A stretch of DNA of 64,000 nt from SNAP01 sp049671745 (GTDB lineage Bacteria > Bacteroidota > Bacteroidia > Bacteroidales > Marinifilaceae): contig JBATVL010000076.1 in assembly GCA_049671745.1 (NCBI GenBank), forward strand, positions 40,068-104,067. The letters are read 5' to 3'. This document shows, in pieces, positions 17,474 through 25,391 of this stretch; the first letter of the stretch is position 1; each line of letters begins with the position of its first letter. The notes under the pieces are model-generated. The model was given only the letters and a program-made list of their open reading frames with translations. It ran no database searches and was not told the DNA's origin. The translations under genes and the position numbers were made by a program.

Positions 17474-20191
17474 ATGGTTAGTAAGTCGATTTTAGATAAG
17501 AAGTTATTCCTTTTGGATGCTTATGCCCTAATTTATAGAGCATATTACGCATTGATAAAAACACCAAGATACACAAGTAAAGGTCTAAATACATCCGCAA
17601 TATTAGGATTTACTAACACTCTAATGGAGATTCTTGAAAAGGAAAAACCAACACATATAGCTGTAGTTTTTGATCCATCGGGTAAGACTTTCCGTCACGA
17701 GATGTTTCCAACTTACAAGGGGCAACGTCCACCCACTCCAGAAGATATTAAATTGTCTATACCACATATAAAGAATCTTTTAAAAAGTTTAAATATTTCG
17801 GATTTATGCGTTGATGGTTTTGAGGCCGATGATCTTGTTGGAACTCTTGCCAAAAAGGCAGAGAAAGAAGGGTACACTGTTTATATGATGACTCCTGATA
17901 AGGATTATGCGCAACTTGTATCGGATAATATCTTTATGTATAAGCCTAAAAAAGCTGGTAAAGATGTTGAGATTATGGGTGTTCCAGAGGTTCTTGCTTC
18001 TTTTGGAATAGAGCGTGTTGATCAGGTTATAGATATTTTAGGACTTATGGGTGATGCTGCTGATAATGTTCCTGGTTGTCCTGGTGTGGGGCCTAAATCT
18101 GCAAATGTTCTTATTTCTAAATATGGAAGCATAGAAGGAATATACGAACATATTTCTGAGCTTAAGGGTAAACAGAAAGAGAATTTAGAAAATTTTAAAG
18201 AGCAAGTTGAACTGTCTAGAGAGCTTGTTATTATTAATACTCAAGTTCCTAACGATACTGAAATTGCTAATCTTAAAGTAAAAGATATTAATAGAGATTC
18301 TTTGTCGGAACTACTTACCGATCTTGAATTTCATATGCTTGCTGAGAGAATTCTTGGTTCGTATACTAAAAAAGAAGAATTAAAAAGTTTAGAAACTCTA
18401 GAGCATCAATTCTTCGATATGAGCGACGAAAGTCTTCATGCCGATTTAAGAGCTGACCTTTGTATTCAGCATGAGTTTTCATTCTGCACAGAGCTGACTT
18501 CTGAGGATCCGCATAATGCAAAACCATTATCTATAACTTTTGCTCTAAAAAACAATAAAAGCTTTTATCTTAAATTTCCACATACAGATGAGGGAATTAA
18601 AAGTTTACTTAAAAGTTTAAAACCTATTTTAGAGGATGCTGGTATTGGCAAGATTTCAAGCGATTTGAAGCGTGAGATTCTTTGGATGAAATGGTATGGC
18701 ATTTCTTTAGCAGGTAAGTTTTTTGACGTTAAAATTGCACATTATATACTTAAACCTGATGGAGATCATAAATTAGCTTCACTGGCCTCTGATATGCTTT
18801 CTTATGCAATGATAGCTGAGGATAAAAAGAAGAAAAATGTGCAGTTAGCACTTTTTGCAGAAGAGGAAGAGACGGACGAAAATTTCGAGAGATTATGCGA
18901 AAAAGCTTTAGTCTATTTTAAACTTAAATCAGAATTACATAAAGAATTAAAAGAAGTAGGAACATACAAAATCTTTGAGGATATAGAAATGCCACTTATT
19001 AATGTTCTTGCAGATATGGAGTTTGCAGGTACTAATGTTTCAACTAAAAGTTTAGCAGATTTTTCTGTTTACTTAAAAGAAAAAATAGGCATTATAACAA
19101 AGACAATTCACGAATTAGCAGGTGAGGAGTTTAATATTGCTTCTCCTAAAATATTGGGTGAGATTCTTTTCGATAAGTTAAAATTAGACGAGAAGGCTAA
19201 GCGTACTAAAACAGGGCAATACTCTACTGGAGAGCCTGTACTTACAAAGCTTAAAGATAAACATGAGATAATTGCTGAAATCCTTTCTTTTAGATCTCTA
19301 ACAAAACTTCTAAATACATATGCTGCACCTTTACATACTTTTATAAATCCTAAGTCTGGAAAGATACATACATCTTATAATCAGGCAGAGGCAGCAACAG
19401 GACGTTTAAGTTCTGAAAAACCTAACTTGCAGAATATACCTATTCGTACTGAAGAGGGTAAGAAGATTAGAAAAGCTTTTATTTCTTCTGATGAGAATCA
19501 TATTCTTATTGCAGCAGATTATTCTCAAATAGAGCTGCGTTTAATGGCCCATCTTTCTGGAGATAAAGCTATGGTAGAAGCCTTTAAAAATAATGAAGAT
19601 ATTCATACTGCTACTGCTGCAAAGATTAATAAAATTAAGCTTGAAGATGTAGATACAGAAATGAGAAGAAGAGCCAAATCGGCAAACTTTGGTATTATTT
19701 ATGGCGTTTCTGCTTGGGGATTAGCTAGTAATCTAGATATTCCTAGAAAAGAGGGAAAAGCTCTTATTGATGGCTATTTTGAAACATATCCAGGAGTTAA
19801 AGAATTTATGGATAATTGCATTGTAAAAGCTAGAGAGATTGAGTACGTAGAAACTATTATGGGGCGTAGACGTTATTTAAAGGATATTAATTCTAGAAAC
19901 GGTATTGTTAGAGGAATAGCAGAAAGAAATGCTATTAATGCTCCTTTACAAGGTTCGGCTGCTGATATTATTAAGATTGCTATGATTAATGTTTATAATC
20001 GTATGAACATGGAAGGACTTAAATCTAAGATGATCTTACAGGTGCATGATGAATTGATTTTCGATTGCCTCTTAGAGGAGAAAGATAAGTTAAAAACTAT
20101 ATTATTTGAAGAAATGCAGGAAGTAGTTAAGCTTGATGTACCTCTTACCATAGAACTTGGTGAGGCTGACAATTGGCTTGACGCTCATTAA
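17474..20191 (+). CDS. polA: DNA polymerase I, proofreading site apparently degenerate
   Basis: 905 residues, normal length. The N-terminal 5'-3' exonuclease (1-~300) has KLFLLDAYALIYRAYYAL, DGFEADDLVGTLAKKAE and DNVPGCPGVGPKSA. The C-terminal polymerase has the A motif DYSQIELRLMAHLSGD, the O-helix RRRAKSANFGIIYG and the C motif QVHDELIF. The middle 3'-5' exonuclease domain (~330-500) is present but its metal ligands look lost: the DxE motif reads C338-T-E, the NxxxD motif reads DLKRE, and the YxxxD motif is not recognisable. It should fill gaps and remove primers, probably without proofreading. Confidence 0.96.
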   Translation: MVSKSILDKKLFLLDAYALIYRAYYALIKTPRYTSKGLNTSAILGFTNTLMEILEKEKPTHIAVVFDPSGKTFRHEMFPTYKGQRPPTPEDIKLSIPHIKNLLKSLNISDLCVDGFEADDLVGTLAKKAEKEGYTVYMMTPDKDYAQLVSDNIFMYKPKKAGKDVEIMGVPEVLASFGIERVDQVIDILGLMGDAADNVPGCPGVGPKSANVLISKYGSIEGIYEHISELKGKQKENLENFKEQVELSRELVIINTQVPNDTEIANLKVKDINRDSLSELLTDLEFHMLAERILGSYTKKEELKSLETLEHQFFDMSDESLHADLRADLCIQHEFSFCTELTSEDPHNAKPLSITFALKNNKSFYLKFPHTDEGIKSLLKSLKPILEDAGIGKISSDLKREILWMKWYGISLAGKFFDVKIAHYILKPDGDHKLASLASDMLSYAMIAEDKKKKNVQLALFAEEEETDENFERLCEKALVYFKLKSELHKELKEVGTYKIFEDIEMPLINVLADMEFAGTNVSTKSLADFSVYLKEKIGIITKTIHELAGEEFNIASPKILGEILFDKLKLDEKAKRTKTGQYSTGEPVLTKLKDKHEIIAEILSFRSLTKLLNTYAAPLHTFINPKSGKIHTSYNQAEAATGRLSSEKPNLQNIPIRTEEGKKIRKAFISSDENHILIAADYSQIELRLMAHLSGDKAMVEAFKNNEDIHTATAAKINKIKLEDVDTEMRRRAKSANFGIIYGVSAWGLASNLDIPRKEGKALIDGYFETYPGVKEFMDNCIVKAREIEYVETIMGRRRYLKDINSRNGIVRGIAERNAINAPLQGSAADIIKIAMINVYNRMNMEGLKSKMILQVHDELIFDCLLEEKDKLKTILFEEMQEVVKLDVPLTIELGEADNWLDAH

Positions 20192-20223
20192 TTGTGTATA
20201 TTTGTTACAAAGGATAAATATTT

Positions 20224-21093
20224 ATGAATCAAGATCAATTTTCATATCCTATTCTTACGCGTAATACTGTGGATACAGTATTACATGTTAAGGAGCAAAA
20301 GGATTCAGTCTTTATTGCAAAGGATACTCTAACTGTTTTAAAGCAGGATACTGTTGTTAAGCCAATAGTGGATTCTCTCTTTACAGTGCCAGTAACGTCT
20401 ACTACTCAAGAGGTGGTTAACCCTGTTGTACCTATCACTTCAGTAGATACTAACTATCAAAAGACAGCTTGGTTTATTGCTGTTCTTGTGGTTATTCTTA
20501 TTTTGATATCTAAGATTAAAATGACATTTCCTAGATTGACTCCATCTGTTTTACAGTCATATCTAAGAAGTTCAGAGGCTAATAAACTTCTGAAAAGTAG
20601 AAATACCAGAAATACAGTATGTTATGCATATATGAATTTGCTTTCTATTATTACATCTTCTGTTTTTGTCTTTGAATTGGGAGTACATTATAACTTCTTT
20701 GATAAAGCATCGCCTATATTTTTATTATATATTACTGTAGGAATTATTATTTTTATATTATTTAAAATAATATTGGTTAAGATTTTAGGATTTATATTTC
20801 GTTCATATGAGGGTGCAGCAGAATATTCTTTTAATCTATTACTTATATGGAAAACCGTTGGTATAGTTCTTATCCCTTTTGTTTTATGCATACCATTTAT
20901 TAAATTTTCGGCTATCCCTTATTTCCTTATTATGGGTTTATCTGTAGTAGGATTTTCATATATTTTGGTGATTTTAAGGGGTATAAAAATATTATTCACA
21001 AAACATGTTTCCTTTTTGTATATGATTTTGTACCTTTGTGCCCTTGAAATGGTACCATTAGTTATTGCATATAAGTATATTATGAGTCTTTAA
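20224..21093 (+). CDS. DUF4271 membrane protein
   Basis: 289 residues. The first ~75 residues are polar and extracytoplasmic-looking, rich in Val/Thr/Asp. About seven hydrophobic segments follow (TAWFIAVLVVILILISKI, then from ~145 to the C terminus). Length, topology and the place directly before a HemD-like gene match the Bacteroidota DUF4271 family, which has no established function. It is 32 nt after polA and 6 nt before the HemD-like gene. Confidence 0.8.
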   Translation: MNQDQFSYPILTRNTVDTVLHVKEQKDSVFIAKDTLTVLKQDTVVKPIVDSLFTVPVTSTTQEVVNPVVPITSVDTNYQKTAWFIAVLVVILILISKIKMTFPRLTPSVLQSYLRSSEANKLLKSRNTRNTVCYAYMNLLSIITSSVFVFELGVHYNFFDKASPIFLLYITVGIIIFILFKIILVKILGFIFRSYEGAAEYSFNLLLIWKTVGIVLIPFVLCIPFIKFSAIPYFLIMGLSVVGFSYILVILRGIKILFTKHVSFLYMILYLCALEMVPLVIAYKYIMSL

Positions 21094-21099
21094 CTATGT

Positions 21100-21888
21100 A
21101 TGTTTTTTTACAAACTTAAATGTAAATTTGTGAGAATAAAAAGTATTTTGGTTTCGCAACCTAAACCCCAAACTGATAAGTCACCTTATTTTGACTTAGC
21201 AGAGAAGTATAATGTTGATATTACTTTTAGACCTTTTATACAAGTTGAAGGTGTAAGTACTAAAGAGTTCAGACAAGAAAGAATAACTATTCTTGATCAT
21301 ACAGCTGTTATCTTCACTAGTCGCACAGCTATTGATCATTTCTTTAGAATTGCTAAAGAAATGAGAGTTGAAGTGCCAGACGATATGAAGTATTTCTGTA
21401 TTTCAGAGTCTATAGCTTTCTACCTGCAAAAGTATATTGTCTATCGTAAAAGAAAAATCTTCCATGGCGAAAGAAGCATAGAGGATTTAACTAAAACATT
21501 AACAAAGCACAAGAATGAGAAATTTCTTCTTCCTCTTGCTGACATTCATAAACAATCAATCCCTGCGTTGTTAGATAAGCTTAAGTTGAAATATACAAAA
21601 GCTATTCTTTACAGAACAGTAAGCAGTGATTTATCTGACATTAAAGATATCAATGAGTTTGATATATTGGCTTTTTATACTCCTTCTGGAATTAAGTCAT
21701 TAGTTCAAAATTTTGAAAACTTTAAACAAAACAATACTAAAATTGCTGCTTTTGGCCCTGCTACATCTAAGGCTATTGTTGACTCTGGACTTAAATTAGA
21801 TATACAAGCTCCTATGCCTCAAGCTCCTTCTATGACTATGGCTTTAGAGCAATTTATAAAGAAATACAATAAAGACACAAAGAAGTAA
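21100..21888 (+). CDS. Uroporphyrinogen-III synthase (HemD)-like protein
   Basis: 262 residues from the ATG at 21100. The conserved part starts around VRIKSILVSQPKP (GTG codon at 21130), so a start there is also possible. The two-lobed HemD fold is suggested by repeated alpha/beta segments: FTSRTAIDHFFRIAKE, YFCISESIAFYLQKY, LAFYTPSGIKSLVQNF, AAFGPATSKAIVDSGLK. No other haem-synthesis gene is in the window, and in Bacteroidales this HemD-like protein is usually found with DUF4271 and rnpA rather than with hem genes. Real synthase activity is therefore uncertain. A strong terminator follows. Confidence 0.8.
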   Translation: MFFYKLKCKFVRIKSILVSQPKPQTDKSPYFDLAEKYNVDITFRPFIQVEGVSTKEFRQERITILDHTAVIFTSRTAIDHFFRIAKEMRVEVPDDMKYFCISESIAFYLQKYIVYRKRKIFHGERSIEDLTKTLTKHKNEKFLLPLADIHKQSIPALLDKLKLKYTKAILYRTVSSDLSDIKDINEFDILAFYTPSGIKSLVQNFENFKQNNTKIAAFGPATSKAIVDSGLKLDIQAPMPQAPSMTMALEQFIKKYNKDTKK

Positions 21889-21908
21889 TTCTACTGTTAT
21901 ATAGAGTT

Positions 21909-21946
21909 AAGGGTATTCAATTTAAAAGATTGAATACCCTTTTTTT
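21909..21946 (+). terminator. Rho-independent terminator after the HemD-like gene
   Basis: GGGTATTCAAT (21911-21921) pairs perfectly with ATTGAATACCC (21929-21939), loop 7 nt, followed by seven T. Confidence 0.9.
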
Positions 21947-21958
21947 GTAATTTTACAC

Positions 21959-21966
21959 TAAATTTG
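21959..21966 (+). promoter_or_regulatory. -7 promoter box of rnpA
   Basis: TAAATTTG is an exact TAnnTTTG, 16 nt before the rnpA ATG and just after the preceding terminator. Confidence 0.5.
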
Positions 21967-21982
21967 TAGTAAATATAGATAT

Positions 21983-22387
21983 ATGTTAGATAAGTCCTTT
22001 AAATTCAGAAAGAGCGAGCGACTGTGCTGCGAAACACGTATAGAAGATCTTTTTAAAGAAAGTGATAGCTTTTTTGTGTATCCTTTTCGTGTAGTGTGGA
22101 AAATCGTAGAAGAAGAAAGAACATTTCCAGCTCAGATTGCTATCTCTGTTGGAAAGAAAAGAATACGTACAGCAGTGAAACGAAACCATCTAAAGAGACG
22201 TATTAGAGAAGCATATAGATTGAATAAGCATATACTTACTGATATGCTTGATAATAAATCTATTGACTTTATGCTTATATATATGACTAGCGAAATGAAG
22301 GAATTTGAGGTCTTTGATCGTTCTATGATTAAACTTTTAAATAAATTAAAATCTGATATTTTGACGTCAGAAGAAACTAATTCTTAA
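21983..22387 (+). CDS. rnpA: Ribonuclease P protein component
   Basis: 134 residues, basic. It is the protein subunit of RNase P, which trims tRNA 5' ends. The N-terminal FKFRKSERLCCETRIEDLF and the central RNR signature KKRIRTAVKRNHLKRRIREAYR are diagnostic. Its last base is also the first base of the yidD start codon, giving tight coupling to yidD, as in most bacteria. Confidence 0.95.
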   Translation: MLDKSFKFRKSERLCCETRIEDLFKESDSFFVYPFRVVWKIVEEERTFPAQIAISVGKKRIRTAVKRNHLKRRIREAYRLNKHILTDMLDNKSIDFMLIYMTSEMKEFEVFDRSMIKLLNKLKSDILTSEETNS

Positions 22388-22608
22388 TGAAGAAATTTTT
22401 AGCGGCTTTACTAATTCTACCTATTAAGTTTTATCAGTTGTGTTTATCACCTTTAAAACCTAATGTATGTAGATACACTCCAACTTGTTCTGAATATGCT
22501 ATTCAGGCTTTGAAGAAACATGGCCCTTTTAAAGGTTTTTACTTAGCATTAAAGAGAATCATATCTTGTAATCCTTGGGGAGGCAGTGGTTATGATCCTG
22601 TACCCTAA
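22387..22608 (+). CDS. yidD: Membrane protein insertion efficiency factor YidD
   Basis: 73 residues. The family pattern is complete: an amphipathic N terminus (LPIKFYQLCLSPLKP), then CRYTPTCSEYAIQAL with its paired Cys residues, and the C-terminal CNPWGGSGYDPVP. YidD is thought to assist membrane protein insertion beside YidC. It overlaps rnpA by one base. Confidence 0.95.
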   Translation: MKKFLAALLILPIKFYQLCLSPLKPNVCRYTPTCSEYAIQALKKHGPFKGFYLALKRIISCNPWGGSGYDPVP

Positions 22609-22623
22609 ATATAGATCATACAC

Positions 22624-24285
22624 ATGAATAAAATGAAATTATTTCTCGGGAAGTTTAAATTTGCTTTTATTGCTATTATCATGGTAGTTATTCTTTTAAG
22701 TACTACTAGAGATGAAAGAAATTTTAATATTAGTAAGAGTTTAAGTATATATGCCACTCTTTTTAGGGAGTTGGATATGTTCTATGTTGATGCTTTTGAG
22801 CCTCAGGATTTGGTTGAGAAATCAATAAAGAGTCTTCTTAAAAATCTTGATCCTTATACTGTATTTTATTCAGAAAAGAATGGTGATAAACTTACTCTTC
22901 TTACAAAAGGAGAATATGGTGGAATAGGTAGTATTATAAGTACTAAAAATAAAAAAGTACAGATAGTTGAGGTTTACGAGGGAACTCCTTCTCAAAAAGC
23001 TGGTTTAAGAGCTGGTGATGAAATTTTATCTATAGATGGTCATTCTCTTAAAGATAAAGGAATTACACAAGTTAGTGATTTATTAAAAGGAAAAGCTAAT
23101 ACTTTTGTGGAGTTAGAGATCATGCGATTTGATAAGGATAAATCTTTTAATAAAAAGTTTAAGAGAGAAACTATTAAACTTCCTTCTCTTCCTTATTATG
23201 GAATGTTAGAGAATAAGGTTGGATATATCTACTTTGAGAAATTTACTAATAATTCTTCAAGAGATGTTCGTAAAGCTCTTATTAATCTAAAATCTGATGG
23301 TGCTACTTCTATTATTCTAGACTTACGTTCTAACCCTGGTGGGTTATTAGGTGAGGCAGCTGAAATCACTAATTTCTTTATTCCTAAAGGTGATACCATT
23401 GTTTCTACTAAAGGTAGAATAGATAAGATGAATCATGCATATATTGCGAAAAGTAATCCTATAATGCCTGATATGCCTTTAGTTGTTTTAGTTGGTAGAG
23501 GTTCTGCTTCTGCTTCTGAAATTGTAGCAGGTGCTATTCAGGATCTTGATAGAGGGCTTATTATGGGACAAAGAAGCTTTGGTAAAGGTTTAGTACAAAC
23601 AACAAGAGATCTTGTTTATAACACTAAATTAAAGCTTACTACAGCTAAATATTATACTCCAAGTGGAAGATGTGTTCAAGCTTTAGATTATAGTCATAGA
23701 AATGAGGATGGGAGTGTTGGAAATGTAGCCGACTCTCTTATTTCAGATTTTAAAACTAAGAATGGGCGAATAGTTCATGATGGTGGTGGAGTGACTCCTG
23801 ATATTAAGATTTTAGGTAAAGAGTATGCAGCAATTTTTAAAGAATTAGTATTGAATGATGTAATATTTAATTTTGCTACAGAATATCTTTCTACTAACAA
23901 AATAGATATGGATGGAGCTGATTTTAAAGTAGATAAAAAATTATATTCTACATTTAAGCAATACCTTAATGGCATTAAGTTTAAGTATGATTCAGGAGCT
24001 GAATTGAGTCTTAAAAAATTAGAGAAAGTTGCAAAATCCGAAAAATATTATAATCTTGCAAAACCAGAATTTGATGCTTTAAGAGAAAAACTGTCACATT
24101 CTTTAGAAAAAGATTTAGAAGTTTTTAAGCCAGAGATAAAAGATGTTATTGCTGTAGAACTTCTTAAAAGAGAGCAATATAAAAGAGGAGCTATTAAATA
24201 TCATGCACGTCATGATGCTGCTATTGATTCCGCTTTAGTTGTTCTAAAAGACTTAAAGAGATATAATAAAATACTTGGAAAATAA
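22624..24285 (+). CDS. S41 family C-terminal processing peptidase
   Basis: 553 residues. An N-terminal membrane anchor or signal (FAFIAIIMVVILLS, ~13-27) is followed by a PDZ domain (~95-180, YGGIGSIISTKNKKVQIVEVYEGTPSQKAGLRAGDEI) and the S41 catalytic domain. The catalytic pair is Ser296 in GSASASEIV and Lys321 in RSFGKGLVQ, spaced 25 residues as in Tsp/CtpA. It should degrade or process envelope proteins. A second S41 enzyme lies at 40868. A Cys-rich leader ORF starts directly after its stop codon. Confidence 0.93.
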   Translation: MNKMKLFLGKFKFAFIAIIMVVILLSTTRDERNFNISKSLSIYATLFRELDMFYVDAFEPQDLVEKSIKSLLKNLDPYTVFYSEKNGDKLTLLTKGEYGGIGSIISTKNKKVQIVEVYEGTPSQKAGLRAGDEILSIDGHSLKDKGITQVSDLLKGKANTFVELEIMRFDKDKSFNKKFKRETIKLPSLPYYGMLENKVGYIYFEKFTNNSSRDVRKALINLKSDGATSIILDLRSNPGGLLGEAAEITNFFIPKGDTIVSTKGRIDKMNHAYIAKSNPIMPDMPLVVLVGRGSASASEIVAGAIQDLDRGLIMGQRSFGKGLVQTTRDLVYNTKLKLTTAKYYTPSGRCVQALDYSHRNEDGSVGNVADSLISDFKTKNGRIVHDGGGVTPDIKILGKEYAAIFKELVLNDVIFNFATEYLSTNKIDMDGADFKVDKKLYSTFKQYLNGIKFKYDSGAELSLKKLEKVAKSEKYYNLAKPEFDALREKLSHSLEKDLEVFKPEIKDVIAVELLKREQYKRGAIKYHARHDAAIDSALVVLKDLKRYNKILGK

Positions 24286-24351
24286 ATGATGAATATAAAT
24301 AACATAGCAATTTGTTGTTGCCGTAATCTTCTAATAGATAACGGATGCTAA
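24286..24351 (+). CDS. Candidate cysteine leader peptide upstream of cysK
   Basis: A 21-codon ORF from ATGATG at 24286, directly after the S41 stop codon. Codons 10-12 are TGT TGT TGC (Cys-Cys-Cys, 24313-24321), and the last codon before the TAA at 24349 is TGC. A hairpin (24321-24344) begins at the last of the Cys codons, a terminator lies at 24386-24418 and cysK at 24444. This is the layout of a ribosome-stalling attenuator. The peptide itself would have no further role. Chance occurrence cannot be excluded from one sequence. Confidence 0.55.
   Translation: MMNINNIAICCCRNLLIDNGC
24321..24344 (+). promoter_or_regulatory. Hairpin following the Cys codons of the cysK leader
   Basis: CCGTAATCT (24321-24329) pairs with AGATAACGG (24336-24344), 8 of 9 pairs, with a 6-nt loop. 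Its right arm AACGGA (24340-24345) is also complementary to TCCGTT (24395-24400) at the top of the downstream terminator, so the two pairings could alternate with ribosome position. Confidence 0.5.
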
Positions 24352-24385
24352 TTGTTGTGTAAATAATTATTGTAAAGATACTTTT

Positions 24386-24418
24386 AAAGGTCTGTCCGTT
24401 GTGGCAGACCTTTTTTTT
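24386..24418 (+). terminator. Terminator or attenuator before cysK
   Basis: AAAGGTCTG (24386-24394) pairs with CAGACCTTT (24405-24413), loop 10 nt, and the T tract runs to 24418. It could simply end the S41 operon, but the preceding Cys leader ORF suggests conditional termination in front of cysK. Confidence 0.85.
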
Positions 24419-24443
24419 ATACCTAATTTTTAAATGTAATAGA

Positions 24444-25340
24444 ATGATAAAGAACAATATACTTGAAACAATAGGTAATACACCTATGCTTAAGATTAAT
24501 AAATTAAATCCTAAAGCAGAAACAGTTAATATATACGCTAAACTAGAGGGATTTAATCCTACTGGTAGTATAAAGGACAGAATTGCTATAAAAATGCTTG
24601 AGGAGGCAGAGAAAGAGGGTACATTGAACTTTAATAAGATAATAATAGAACCTACATCTGGAAATACTGGAATAGGTCTTGCTCTTGCATCTATTGTTAA
24701 GGGTTATAAATTATTAATAGTGATGAGTGAGGGCGTATCTATAGAGCGTAGAAAAATTCTTAAAGCCTATGGAGCTGAAATTATTCTTACACCTGCCGAA
24801 TTAGGAACAGATGGTGCAATTAAAAGAGTTCATGAGATGGTGGATGCTAATACAGAGAAGTATTTCTTCCCAAACCAATTCTCTAATAAGAATAATTATA
24901 GAGCACATTATCAATCTACAGCAGAAGAGATATGGGAGGCCACTAATGGAAAGATAGACTATTTTGTATCAGCTTTAGGTACTAGTGGAACAATAATGGG
25001 AGTGGGAAAGTATCTTAAAAAGAAGAATCCTAACATTAAAATAGTTGAGGCTCATCCTTTATTAGGGCACTATATTCAAGGATTGAAGAACATGAAGGAG
25101 GCTATAGTTCCAGATATATATGATACCTCTGTAATTGATATTTCTGAGATGATAGAGAGTGAAGAAGCCTTTGATATGGCAAGAAAAATAATCAAGAATG
25201 AAGGTATATTTGCAGGTATGAGTTCTGGTGCAGCCATGCTTGCTGCTTATCGTCTTGCTGAGAGAATTGATAGTGGCAATATAGTTGTTATATTTCCTGA
25301 TAGAGCTGAGAAGTATTTAAGTACTGCTTTATTTGATTAA
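24444..25340 (+). CDS. cysK: Cysteine synthase (O-acetylserine sulfhydrylase)
   Basis: 298 residues from the ATG at 24444. The upstream TTG at 24399 falls inside the terminator hairpin and is rejected. The enzyme makes cysteine from O-acetylserine and sulfide with PLP. The PLP lysine is Lys44 in PTGSIKDR; the substrate loop TSGNTG is at 71-76 and the phosphate-binding loop is ALGTSGTIMG. CysK and the close homologue CysM are not cleanly separable here. The gene appears to be under cysteine-dependent attenuation. Confidence 0.9.
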   Translation: MIKNNILETIGNTPMLKINKLNPKAETVNIYAKLEGFNPTGSIKDRIAIKMLEEAEKEGTLNFNKIIIEPTSGNTGIGLALASIVKGYKLLIVMSEGVSIERRKILKAYGAEIILTPAELGTDGAIKRVHEMVDANTEKYFFPNQFSNKNNYRAHYQSTAEEIWEATNGKIDYFVSALGTSGTIMGVGKYLKKKNPNIKIVEAHPLLGHYIQGLKNMKEAIVPDIYDTSVIDISEMIESEEAFDMARKIIKNEGIFAGMSSGAAMLAAYRLAERIDSGNIVVIFPDRAEKYLSTALFD

Positions 25341-25370
25341 AAAAAAGGCGAGCTGTAAAGCTCGCCTCTA
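25339..25370. terminator. Hairpin terminator between convergent cysK and M49-like gene
   Basis: GGCGAGCT (25347-25354) pairs perfectly with AGCTCGCC (25359-25366) around GTAA. Eight A precede it on the plus strand, giving a T tract for the minus-strand gene; the plus-strand tail is weaker. Confidence 0.85.
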
Positions 25371-25391
25371 ATATCTATAAGTAGATAAGTA

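Noticed and set aside
21123..21130. Exact -7 box TAAATTTG inside the start of the HemD-like gene
   Set aside because: It overlaps the possible GTG start and no suitable downstream start or -33 element was found; probably chance in AT-rich DNA.
24399..24443. Longer cysK reading frame starting at the TTG at 24399
   Set aside because: The start would lie inside the terminator hairpin; the ATG at 24444 gives the normal cysteine synthase N terminus.
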